The position numbers and the translations under genes are program-made. A model generated the notes under the pieces. It made no database searches. It saw nothing but the letters and a program-made list of their open reading frames with translations, and was not told where the DNA came from. Positions 11,401 to 21,249 of a stretch of 64,000 bases of DNA are shown piece after piece; the first letter of the stretch is position 1, and every line of letters starts with the position of its first letter. Source of the stretch: Seiridium cupressi (lineage: Eukaryota > Ascomycota > Sordariomycetes > Amphisphaeriales > Sporocadaceae); assembly GCA_036674765.1 (NCBI GenBank), contig JARVKI010000052.1, forward strand, positions 62,001 through 126,000, in the 5' to 3' direction.

Positions 11401-12090
11401 TTATTCAACCGAAACGTAAGGTTTATTCTCTGCGTGAGGAGGCAACAAGTCCTCAGGGCTGCCACTTCTGTTCAGTTCGTTATTTGCTGTGGCCTGGTAC
11501 TTACCACTATCGATATTCTTTTTCAGTACATACTCCCCATCGATCAACATGCAAAACGTGTCCTCACACTCCACTTTGATATCGACCGACTCCTCGAACA
11601 TTCGATAATAAGCCTCTATGCCTTCTGGATAGCGCAGTTCTTCAGGGAGCCGCGCCTTGAGGTGTAACATACAGACAAACATCGGCTCGTATTCCCGGTC
11701 TATCAGTTCCTCCTCGACCAGCCGTCTGGCAAAGCCTTTGAGTTTCCAGGGCCATGTGCCGGTGGTGTGCTCACCTTCGCGCTCCCACCAGTAGCAGCCG
11801 CATGTGTCGCTGTGGAAGATTCCCGGACGGGATCGGGTGTCTAACTCACCAGTACTCCCGTTGGGGATGCGGTCGACCAAGACATACCCCTCGCAGCGCG
11901 ACCGTGGGTTCCAGAATCTGTGTACCGTGCCATCTTCCGTGTGTTCAATTCGGATGTTCTGCACGAGTAATTTCGTGAATGGACATTTTTGGCGAGGAAC
12001 ATCTGGCGCCGGGAGTTTAGATGGTTCGTCTGATGATGGAACTGATTCTTGTTCGTTCTTGACCTCAAGAGGTTCGTGGAATTTGCACAT
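11401..12090 (-). CDS. Hypothetical protein, HxxxCxC family member A (229 aa)
   Basis: Intronless ATG-led frame. I do not know the family from the literature, but the protein shares an architecture with the products at 12563-13285 and 25327-26016. It has a disordered N-terminus, then CEGYVLVD (compare CRGFIADC in the third copy), then the motif HSDTCGCYWW. A helical block follows, ARRLVEEELIDREYEPMF, ending in LKARLPEELRYPEGIE, where the other copies have a similar helix and LPLELR or VPEEFR. The His-x3-Cys-x-Cys motif could bind a metal, but only this triad is visible. No signal peptide or membrane span. The gene lies head-to-tail with copy B 470 bases upstream, so the pair probably arose by tandem duplication. 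Copies are highly diverged. Confidence 0.6.
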   Translation of the reverse strand: MCKFHEPLEVKNEQESVPSSDEPSKLPAPDVPRQKCPFTKLLVQNIRIEHTEDGTVHRFWNPRSRCEGYVLVDRIPNGSTGELDTRSRPGIFHSDTCGCYWWEREGEHTTGTWPWKLKGFARRLVEEELIDREYEPMFVCMLHLKARLPEELRYPEGIEAYYRMFEESVDIKVECEDTFCMLIDGEYVLKKNIDSGKYQATANNELNRSGSPEDLLPPHAENKPYVSVE

Positions 12091-12562
12091 CTTGACGCTG
12101 TCTTATGCTTTAATTTGTAACTCGTCGTTAATAAGAGAATTTGACTGAGTAGTTTAAGTTATGATCGGTGTAGTTGGGATGATAGATCAAGACGAAGATC
12201 TGGTAGAAAGATACTGAACATAAATACGAGTGTGGAAAACGCCGTCTCAACTCAACCAGAATACTGTATTCTTTTCGACTAAAAGGCTTTGTGGATATTG
12301 CGTGATGCAAGAATATGAAGCTCAAAAGATTACGGCAAGAGTGCCACGTGGTGTATGGTGGGATAAGGGATAGAGGACAGTTGTAGCACGAGGTGCTGGA
12401 ACTATTCTTTAGCCTGTTCTTATTAAATATGAACCTAATCCTTTGTCTATATGAAACCCTTGACACTCATCCTCATTTGACAAAAGTCACGTGTTTCCGA
12501 CCATAACATGCAGCTACCAAGTCACTGTTCCTGATCTTCCACCATATTCTTAGTAAGTACAA
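12091..12562. other. Spacer between HxxxCxC family copies A and B
   Basis: AT-rich spacer that should carry the promoter of copy A. One minus-strand frame (12466-12128) has no recognisable content and no repeats are seen. Confidence 0.45.
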
Positions 12563-13285
12563 CTATCGTGACATCGTGCTCCCCTCAGTACTATCTGAAT
12601 CACGATAGAGGCGCAATTCCAGGGGTAACAGCATGTCCATGAACAACTTGCCCTCGAGCAGCCCGGCATAGTTCTCGGAAATTATCTCCTCTTCAACCAA
12701 CGACTCGACAAAGCGAGACAGTTTCTTCGGCACTCCAATCGTTGGCACCAAGCCGGATTGTCTGGTGGCTTCACTAGGGCCATAATCAGACCAACGGCAG
12801 CCGCAGTGTTCGCCGTGCCCGAATGTAGGTGGATATCTTTCAAGCACTCCGTCTGAAGTGCTACTTCCATGTATGTGGATTTGGCGAAGCCAACAGCCAG
12901 TTTCTGCATGGCTGATGATATACACCGACAGCGCCTGGCGGCGTCTGTGCTCCACATCTGAGAGAATGTGGTCATCTAGGCTAATCGCATGTCCTCTTGG
13001 TAGAAAAGCAGTATCTAGATACTGCGTGATGGATACGTCGTCATTGTTGTTGTTAGTGATTGTAATATCTGCGTTCGCAAATGCCCGGACTTCTGCATCC
13101 AGTCTCCACAGAAAAGGATCCGAGTCGGTAGAGTAACAACTTTCGGCGCAGCTGCTGTCAGAGAAGGACCCTCCTGAGTCCTGTTGTTCTGAGTGCTCTG
13201 ATCCATGTGTCATAGACGACGTGGACGACCCCGTTTCTGACGAAGAGTCTGGGGTTGGAAGAGGCTGAGATTGAACGCACCCCAT
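12563..13285 (-). CDS. Hypothetical protein, HxxxCxC family member B with N-myristoylation-like start (240 aa)
   Basis: Intronless ATG-led frame. The protein opens with MGCVQSQ, the classic MGCxxS signal for N-myristoylation at Gly2 plus palmitoylation at Cys3, so membrane anchoring is likely. Residues 8-60 are Ser/Asp/Glu-rich and probably disordered. The central part holds YIISHAETGCWLRQIHIHG, then the family motif HGEHCGCRW, and a C-terminal helical block RFVESLVEEEIISENYAGLL ending in LLPLELRLYRD. This aligns with copy A (RRLVEEELIDREYE, LPEELR). The function is unknown. The two genes lie in tandem on the minus strand. A lipid-anchored N-terminus on only one of the paralogues suggests they work in different places in the cell. 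Confidence 0.6.
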   Translation of the reverse strand: MGCVQSQPLPTPDSSSETGSSTSSMTHGSEHSEQQDSGGSFSDSSCAESCYSTDSDPFLWRLDAEVRAFANADITITNNNNDDVSITQYLDTAFLPRGHAISLDDHILSDVEHRRRQALSVYIISHAETGCWLRQIHIHGSSTSDGVLERYPPTFGHGEHCGCRWSDYGPSEATRQSGLVPTIGVPKKLSRFVESLVEEEIISENYAGLLEGKLFMDMLLPLELRLYRDSDSTEGSTMSR

Positions 13286-13879
13286 CTTGGCTCAGGAGTA
13301 ATGTAGGTAACAATTGTTTGGACAATCAGATAAGTATCTGTTTACCGGCATTTTGATTTCAAGAGTACGGCTGTTATGTATAATATAATAGTCTTTACAA
13401 CTCACGTCTCGGTATGAACCCTGGAGTGTCATTGAGTGGTCTGTCTATGGACTCCAAATAGTTTCTAACCTGGAAGATTCTCTTGTCTTATATCCTTGTT
13501 TTATCTTGTGGTTGGTGCGTTGGCATCCCACGTAGCTCCAGCCAAGCTTGGACTCACCCAGAACGCAATGCAGCTTGGGGTTACGCACAATTCGATATTC
13601 GCCCGTCGATTTGACCGTAGTGTAGTTTCATTCGCCTAGCAAAGCAATATTGTCTCGCTAGGTAAGAGCCACCCCTGACCAACCTGCAAGCTTTGACTCG
13701 GTTGGTAAGGCACGGCAGTAGACAATATTCAACCTAAACATATACATATTTAGGCGTACACGAGCACCCGTGACCTCGAAAAAGGTGTGGTCATATTCCT
13801 TGAACTCTAGGATTTGGGGTATCAAAGCAAACATTCGTCCCGCGCCGTATCTATGCATGGAATGGCCGAAGGAGCTTCT
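13286..13879. other. Intergenic region before trm61 3' end
   Basis: Contains the upstream region of HxxxCxC copy B and the downstream region of the Trm61 gene. A minus-strand open frame (13858-13658) has no domain. No repeat or RNA gene is recognised. Confidence 0.45.
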
Positions 13880-15352
13880 CTAGGCCTCGTCGCCTTTCCC
13901 CGCACCCTTTCGCTTCTTCTTTGTCTTTCCCTGAAGTAACATCCGTTTCTCCTGCTTTCGAGTCTCTTTGTCTAAGCTGCCAATTACCTTCTTCTCTTGT
14001 CCACAGGGCCATCGTTCATAGGCTTGTGCCTCCTGCTCCTCAGTCCATTCTTGGGGTAGCACAGCAAAGACCAGATAGGATGTGTGCGTCTTGATCTCGG
14101 GCTCTGTCCGATGAATCACACGGCCCAACATGTGTGCTGGAACTGATGATTCAATCCTTTGTCTCGTCGGTGGTTCTTGTTTCGAGCCGTTGGGCTCGGG
14201 AATGGGGTTGGCGTTAGTGTCGTCCATGTCAACGTCCCCGTCAGCGTCCGCTTTCGCGGCTTTCAGTCCTCGACCATGGAACTCCTTGAATCTGCCCTCC
14301 ACCTCACGTAACCGACCGAGTGCCTCTGTGACATCGGCAGGCGTCAGATTCGAGCTTCTATCGTTGGGCATGCTCAAGCCAATCCGCTCGCGCATAACAT
14401 TTATACGCTTATGCGCAACCCCGACCATCTCAATTTCCACCCAGCCCAATCTCCGCATCGCATCGACAGTCCGGGTGACTTGTTCAATACAAGGCGAAAA
14501 GGTGCAGAGGTGGACTGTGCGGTCTGGCCGTAGAGGTGAGACCCAAGGCTTGTCCTGCCCATTTGCTGCTGTCGGACGGCTGCGTGACAAATGTGGTAGA
14601 GCTTTCCATGGCGCTGGAAGATCTAAGAAGACACACTCGGCTCCCGGGCTTTCTCCGTTGACTAGAAAACCGTCGTTGTAGACATCCCTATGTGTTATAT
14701 GGACCAGGCCATCCAGGTCATGCGCTCGGATTTCCTTCTCCATCTCGCGGAAGCGCGCCTCATTGAACTCGAAGCTGAAAACCTTGCCTTTTTGGTCATC
14801 GCCATCAGCTGGATAACCATTATAAACTGCTCTTACAGAAGCATGAGTGAAGCTTCCACTCCCAGCACCAGCCTCTATTATCCTCATGCCCGGTCTCGCG
14901 CGTATCCGATGTAATATGTAGCTGTAATCGGGAGTGTAGACAACCTGGGTCCGATGAGGCAGACTCATAGTCCATAATTCTGGTGTTGGTGGCAAGACGT
15001 GAACGAATCCACTGGCGGCAGTCGTGGGCTTTTTCGCCGAGGTTCTGGCATCTTCAGTATCGTTGCTAGGCTCGTCCGTCTCCTCCTGTACTTTGCGCTT
15101 TCTCCCCCGCGATCCGGTATCGACAATCGACGCGCGTACTTGAGAACCCCATGGCTGGTCGATCAGGGTCGAATGCGGAAATGAGCCAAATCTTGTGTTG
15201 ATGACGGTGCCTTCCACATAACCGTCTACTTCACCGACGGTACCATTGAGGATGGCGGGCACCAAATTGTCGCGTGATAAGTGTACAATTGACAGAGAAT
15301 CCGCCTTGGTCCGAGGACCGTTGTTGAGAAAAGGCGACACTTTGCTCATCAT
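13880..15352 (-). CDS. trm61: tRNA (adenine(58)-N1)-methyltransferase catalytic subunit Trm61
   Basis: Catalytic subunit of the Trm6-Trm61 complex, which makes m1A at position 58 of tRNA (including initiator tRNA) in the nucleus using S-adenosylmethionine. Intronless, 490 residues. The ATG at 15352 is chosen because the longer frame begins with TTG, and MMSKVSPFLNNGP followed by HLSRDNLVPAIL is the family's usual start. Visible motifs: SLPHRTQVVYTPDYSYIL, SAM-binding motif I (RIIEAGAGSGSFTHA), motif II FSFEFNEARFREME, the catalytic-site VFLDLPAPWKAL with its conserved Asp, and CTFSPCIEQVTRTVDAM. Acidic, disordered inserts near residues 75-105 and 355-395 are common in fungal orthologues. The C-terminus is Lys-rich (KTKKKRKGAGKG), fitting nuclear location and RNA contact. 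The gene is divergent from CysRS. Confidence 0.95.
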   Translation of the reverse strand: MMSKVSPFLNNGPRTKADSLSIVHLSRDNLVPAILNGTVGEVDGYVEGTVINTRFGSFPHSTLIDQPWGSQVRASIVDTGSRGRKRKVQEETDEPSNDTEDARTSAKKPTTAASGFVHVLPPTPELWTMSLPHRTQVVYTPDYSYILHRIRARPGMRIIEAGAGSGSFTHASVRAVYNGYPADGDDQKGKVFSFEFNEARFREMEKEIRAHDLDGLVHITHRDVYNDGFLVNGESPGAECVFLDLPAPWKALPHLSRSRPTAANGQDKPWVSPLRPDRTVHLCTFSPCIEQVTRTVDAMRRLGWVEIEMVGVAHKRINVMRERIGLSMPNDRSSNLTPADVTEALGRLREVEGRFKEFHGRGLKAAKADADGDVDMDDTNANPIPEPNGSKQEPPTRQRIESSVPAHMLGRVIHRTEPEIKTHTSYLVFAVLPQEWTEEQEAQAYERWPCGQEKKVIGSLDKETRKQEKRMLLQGKTKKKRKGAGKGDEA

Positions 15353-15784
15353 AAATATTCCATGGGCATGGGTTCCCAAAAGATGCAGTCGTACAGTATG
15401 TCAAATCGCGTTTTTACATAGTTGCGTCGAGCTCCAAAAATTTCAGACAAGGCTGGAGGTCACCGAACGCGGGGTGATTTAGCGACACCCATCCCGCCAC
15501 TTAGTGGCTTCCGCCAGCGAATGGAATTTCTTTCCAGGATGCGACCCCCTAGAAATCTGCGAGGCTACGGCGGGTCTGTGCAGCGATTGTGCAATGCGAG
15601 AGCCCAATTTAGCGTAATAAGGTTACGGAACCTCCTAAGCACTGATGCAGTGTGACTCTATTCGCGGGTGAGTCAAAAGGAATATCGACCGCTGTCCCTT
15701 TCCGAAGGCTGACCCTCTAATGTGACACGTCTCGCTCCATCCCCTCCTTTCCCTCGAGGCTTCGTTCTCGCCGTTCATTACTTG
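15353..15784. promoter_or_regulatory. Shared divergent promoter of trm61 and CysRS
   Basis: 432-base region between the start codons of two head-to-head genes that both act on tRNA. There is a C/T-rich leader (ctcgctccatcccctccttt, 15731-15750) just before the CysRS start. Co-regulation is inferred from geometry; no specific operator was identified. Confidence 0.5.
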
Positions 15785-18359
15785 ATGAATTTTCTTTTGC
15801 AATTCCTCAAGCGTCAAATCTCCACTCCACGAGCCCAATTCGTCGCAAAAAGAGGCATCGCCAACGTCCCCGCCATGGAGTCCATCAAGCTACACAACTC
15901 GCTAAAACCGGGCTCGGCCGTGCCTTTCAAGCCTATTGAAGCTGGCAAAATCTCCTGGTACGCCTGCGGCCCGACAGTCTACGACCAGTCCCATTTGGGC
16001 CATGCCAGAAACTATGTCTCGACCGACATCATTCGTCGCATTCTCCGCGACTACTTTGGCTTCCAGGTCAAGTTTGTCATGAACATCACCGACGTTGACG
16101 ACAAGATCATTATCAAGGCCAGAAGACAGCGTCTGCTCGACGTGGAGAAGAAGAAGGGACACTCAGAGGAACAGGTTACAGAGATAGCAAAAGCTGCTTT
16201 CCAAGCATACGCGCAGAGCAACCTGCCGCTACTGGTCGACGCCGAGGGACCTGCACTCGACACCAACAACTATATTCAGCGACGAGATGCCGCATATGGC
16301 AATGTACTGGCAGGGGGCACGCTTACTGGGGAGGGAAAGCCGGGCGACAGCGAAGCCAAGTTGAAGATGCATATTAGCAACATGACACAAGCAGTGATCG
16401 CCATCAATAAGAACAGCGTATTTGGAATGGCCGACGAGATCCTGTTGCCCTATCTCGACTCTCTATACAAGGAGACCATTGATACAAGCGACCAAACCAT
16501 CTTCACGGATCTTACCCAGTTTATGGAGGGAGAATTTACCGATGACATGGACAACCTCAATGTTCTGCGGCCAGATGTTATAACGCGAGTCACAGAATAC
16601 GTCCCTCAGATTGCCGACTTTGTGGACCGTCTCGTTCAGAAAGGGTTCGCATATGAAGCTGAAGGAAGTGCCTATTTTGACATTGCTGCTTTCGAACAGG
16701 CTGGTAACCCATATGCCAGGCTACGACCAGAGAGTAGAAACGACAAGGCACTTCAAGAGGATGGAGAGGGCTCGTTGTCCAAGAACCTGGGAACCAAGAA
16801 AAGCTCGGGAGACTTTGCGCTATGGAAGAAGAGCAAGGCTGGTGAGCCCTACTGGCCCAGCCCGTGGGGCAATGGCCGGCCAGGTTGGCATATTGAGTGC
16901 TCAGTAATGGCCTCGGATGTCCTAGGCTCCCAAATGGATATCCATTCCGGTGGTGTTGATCTCGCTTTTCCCCACCACGACAACGAACTTGCTCAGAGCG
17001 AGGCTTACTACTGCCAGGGAGGCCACGAGCACCACTGGGTCAACAATTTCTTACACATGGGCCACTTGTCCATCAGCGGCTCCAAGATGTCCAAATCATT
17101 GAAGAACTTCCAAACCATCAAAGATGCCCTGGCCTCAACTTACACAGCCCGAAATATGAGGATTGTGTTTCTAATGGGTCGCTGGAATGATGGAGTTGAG
17201 ATCTCGCCCGACATGAGAGCGGCTGCTGATAGTTGGGAAAGCACCGTCAACGTGAGTACATCACTTAGCAGATGCAGGACAAATACTAAAACTGGGATAG
17301 AATTTCTTTGTCAACACCAAGGCCCTGATCTACGAAGCGAAAGGCTCCACCCCGGCAATCCACTCACTCATCAAGAAAGTCACTGTTGTCGACTCGCCGA
17401 CTGATGGTTTGGCTGCCGATCTGGAGCAAGCCAAACAAGACACCGAAACAGCATTTACCAACTCTTTTGATACCCCTGCGGTGATGCGAGCCATCGGCGA
17501 AGTGATCAGAAAAGCAAACATCCACATTAGTGAACACAAGTCTGATGTGGACCTGAAATCACTTGAAGCTATTGCGAGATGGGTCACCAAAATAGTCGGA
17601 ATTCTCGGCCTCGACGCGAACGCAAAGGCTCCGTATGATGGGCTAGGCTGGGTTTCAGCGGCTGCCGCTGCAAATCTAGAGCCTACTACCGCTGTAGCAC
17701 CATACAAGGCCGTCTATGAGGCTGTCACTAAAGATATTCAAGCGCTCAACCTACCCACCTCTGATTCAATCGACAATCTACTCTCACAAACGCTTGACGC
17801 AGAGATTGAGTCTTTGGCCAGCTCAGGAACTAGAGATCCCGAGCAGCTCGCCTACCCCTATCTACGTGGCGTGTCAAAGCTTCGCGACGAGCTCCGCCGC
17901 ATCGCACCCACGGCATCGCCCGATAACAAGAAAGCGATTCTGGCGCTCAGCGATCGGATTCGCGACTTCGATCTCACGAATCTCGGTGTTTATCTGGATG
18001 ATCGCCCAGACGAGCCTTCGCTTGTGAAGTTCATCCCTACATCCGAACTCATCGCCGCGCGTGAGGAGAAGGCTGCCCAAGCAGCCGCCAAGCTCCAAGC
18101 TAAAGAGGAGGCAAGGCTTGCTCGAGAGCGGGCAGAAGCAGAGAAGTGGGAGAAGGCAAAGGTCAAGCCGGAGGAGATGTACAAGACGGGCGAAGCCACG
18201 GACAAATACAGTGATTGGGACGCAGAAGGTCTGCCTACGAAACTGAAGGACGGAAGCGAAGTACCCAAGAGCCAGTTAAAGAAACTCAAGAAGGACCAAG
18301 ATCGGCAGAAGAAGGCCTACGGTGAATGGCTTACCAAATTTGGCGGTGCTGCCGCTTAA
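15785..18359 (+). CDS. Cysteinyl-tRNA synthetase, probably dual-targeted (cytosol and mitochondria)
   Basis: Class I synthetase that charges tRNA-Cys. Exons 15785-17251 and 17301-18359 join across a 49-base intron (gtgagt...gatag) and give 841 residues from the first ATG. Signature regions: Cys61 zinc ligand in WYACGPTVYD, HIGH-type HLGH at 70-73, NITDVDDKI, zinc/active-site WHIECS and HSGGVDLAFPHHDNE, and KMSKS at 434-438. A fungal insertion of about 100 residues sits between the HLGH block and RPDVITRVTEY. The C-terminal 80 residues form a charged Lys/Glu/Ala-rich tail. The first 30 residues are rich in Arg/Lys and hydrophobics and lack acidic residues, so they look like a mitochondrial presequence. 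A second in-frame ATG at 15875 (MESIKLHNSLKPG) would give the cytosolic form. The gene shares a divergent promoter with trm61. Confidence 0.96.
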
Positions 18360-18731
18360 ATGGAATGGGAAAATTGTGTGCGATTTGCCTCTCTCGCCGA
18401 AATAGTAGACATAAAGCAGTGCTATATTCGCAATATTGTTTGGGATTAGATGGCAGATGCTCATCTCTTGCTACAATACCAACATGTCATGAGGCCTTCA
18501 TTTTCTGAATTCTGAAGTCAGTCTATCATTGATACACTGGATTATTTGTTGATGGCGTTTGGCAGTCATGGTGCTTGCGAGCAAAAATAAATTTGTGTTC
18601 AACGGACAGAAAGTGCAAGCACTGACATTTGTTTCCGGCCGTTTGCCTTCTCCCCTAACCACAGCTGCCCACCACCGCCGTGGTCCACAGCAATCCACGC
18701 CAGCTTTTTGCAACCACGCATCTCTCGACTC
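18360..18731. other. Short intergenic region
   Basis: CysRS 3' end (aaataaattt near 18584) and promoter of the next gene. I see no further feature. Confidence 0.45.
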
Positions 18732-20213
18732 ATGACCATGGGTGGCATAGCTTTTTCATTTAGGGATGCGCGGTGTCTGCATACCCCTCGTATGCCGCCC
18801 AAAGTCTACAGGTTCACACGAGACAAATGCCACTCTGGACTGAGGCAGCGATTCCTGGCCGTTGCCTCGCCAATTGAGGCACCCAATAAACGAGACTACG
18901 GCGATGTGGACGTTTTTGTCGTCTGGGACATTGCGCAGACTCCCGTGGGCAATTTTGAAGAGATCGGAGAGCTTTTGGGAGCACCGTACGCACGGGTTGA
19001 GGGCTTGGTTAATTGTGATGCACAGTTTGCTGTTCCTGTAAGTTCCTTTTCTTTCGTCGTATCTCTTGAAGTGATGTGTTATCACTGTGATTTGGCCTGT
19101 CAGCAATGATATTGTTATCTGTGAGCGACCTGACAGGTTGTATTGACAAATTTCGATAGTGGCCAGAAGAACTCGACGAACCCAGCTATGTGCCTTCCGA
19201 TGACCGGCCTCGCTACTGCCAAATCGATTTACATATTTGTAAGAATATTGAGGAATTCCACTGGAACCTATGGTATTACGCTCATGGGGATCTGGCTTCA
19301 ATGGTCCATAGCTTGATACGACCATTTAACCTCACGATCAACAGGAGAGGCCTGTTTCTGCGCATACCCGAAGTCCGAAATGGAGCAAAAAAGGTTTTCA
19401 TCACCAATGAACCCAGCCAAGCACTCGGCCTACTAGGCTACGATCCGATGACAAATATTTGGGAGACTGGATTCCAAAACGTAGACGAGCTTTTCGAGTA
19501 CACAACGAAATGCCGCTTCTTCCAAGGATTCTATGGTACGGAGCTTGCAGGCGACGATGGCAAAATCATGGCTGGTAAGAACCTCATTTTCAACTATTGA
19601 GCCTCTGCTTATCCTCATGATTTCAGCACGTGATACTTTTAGAGATTGGGTTTCCGACTTTATCCCTACTTGCACCGAGGGATACCCACGAACAAAAATC
19701 TCAAACGATGTGCTACGCGACGAGATTCTCGATATGTTTCCCGAAACTAGGTCCGAGTACGACAGGGCGTTCTCAAAAATGGAGAGGCGCAATCAGAGAG
19801 ACTTGTTCACGCGCGTGATCAGACCTTCCGTCTCTGTTGTCGATGACACCCAACAATGGCGCGATGTCGCTGCTGCTGGTCTGAAAGAGATCATCGTGGA
19901 TTCGAATTACAGTCTCGGGTTCGCACCCACCAGGGCTCTAAAGTCGATTGATGGGTTATACAATGAGGAAGAAGTCAAGATATTCATTGAAGAGGCATGG
20001 AGGCTGGTCGGCGATGCAGCTTGGGAACGTCATTGTGGACCAGAGGGCAGATACAATCGGCATCTACAGAGGAAAGCTGTGGGAGAGCAGTGTATACAGG
20101 AGGAAAGTGTGGAGGTGGATACTGAGTCGGAGGATGAAGATCTTGTTCGCTTCCCACCGAGGCCGGAGGGCTTCCGCCAAACGTGGCATGAAACCGATAT
20201 GAATGACCTCTGA
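18732..20213 (+). CDS. Nucleotidyltransferase-fold-like hypothetical protein, 435 aa
   Basis: Three exons, 18732-19037, 19160-19574 and 19627-20213, with consistent phases; introns are 122 and 52 bases. The product has DYGDVDVFV (residues 55-63) with Asp58 and Asp60, and then CQIDLHIC with Asp125. This is the spacing expected for the two metal-binding carboxylates plus the third carboxylate of the polymerase-beta nucleotidyltransferase fold. Between and after them are WNLWYYAHGDLASMVHSLIR, INRRGLFLRIPE and ALGLLGYDP, which resemble a group of fungal uncharacterised proteins. I do not see an obvious upstream GS motif, so activity is uncertain. The C-terminus is acidic (ESVEVDTESEDEDLVRFPPR). 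The start could be 18732, 18738 or 18792 (MPPKVYRFTRDKC); the third fits conservation best but the first ATG is given. Confidence 0.8.
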
Positions 20214-21249
20214 AATGAGAATGTTGTTAAGACAATAAACAGGCCAACTATGGTAATCACAGTATGAGAAAAGTGGGATTCTTTTCTTTAAGGGAGGGTC
20301 GCTTCCACAAACTTCAAGTGCTTTGGCCTTGAGCAAAGGAAGACAAGAGAAAAAAAAAAAAAAAAAAAAAAGGCTTGACTCAGACTCACAATCTTGAAAA
20401 TTGCAAAAGTAGACAGTTACATGAATTTCCACTCACCTACCATTAGGCTAGTGTTCATTTTACCCACAGTGAATATTTGGCCCACGCATCCCACTGGTCG
20501 CCCAAAGGCTGAGAGGAGGATGTTTGTTCACCATTAAATAGGCCCCCCAGCCCCAGGACAAATCCAAATGAATGACTTCCCGTCATTGTGCCGGCATGCT
20601 CTGATGAGCTCTTGCTTGGTTATGATCCTGTCTCGGCAATAACAAGAAGACCATTGAAGTTATTTTCTGTGGACTTTTCCAGTCGGGACGTTCGCCATCG
20701 CAGTTTTTCCCCCTTTCCTCATTTGGTTTTACTTTCCTTCTTTGATGAGGCTAGCGAGGAGTAGAAATAGGAATAAGTACGGTGAGCTGAAAAACAGATT
20801 CACATTACTATAGATGGTCTCACATTGACTTCGCAATTTATTTTGGGGCTTTAGTTAAAAATAATAAAAATACAAGTATGAATAAATGATTGCGTATGTC
20901 CCATCCCGCAACTCATTTTAATAATCTAAACTAGACAATACGACGTGTTACTGTCCGCGTAGAGTTGCTTGTACTCAATGTAAAAGGACATATGCGTATC
21001 GGCTGTAGTCGGCCCAACGGCTCCTACGGACACCTCCGGAAACTGGCCTGACTGGAGAACGGAAGAACACCGAAACGTTATCGGCGAGATCGGTCGGACA
21101 GTGACACTTACGATGCCCCTTCAGTTGCGAACACGGATCCTACCAAAGCATAGTTTCATCCATCTTTTCGCCAAACAGCTTTGGTATGTATCTTGACCAC
21201 TGCTTACCTTACATACGCTAAGCCACTATACCCAACAACTTAGTGGGAA
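20214..21249. other. Intergenic region with A22 tract
   Basis: Contains an uninterrupted run of 22 A at 20350-20371, an AT-rich segment at 20820-20940, and the promoter of the dehydrogenase gene. No open frame with domain content is seen on either strand. Confidence 0.5.

Noticed and set aside
14130..14681. 183-codon plus-strand frame inside trm61
   Set aside because: Antisense of the conserved methyltransferase coding sequence.
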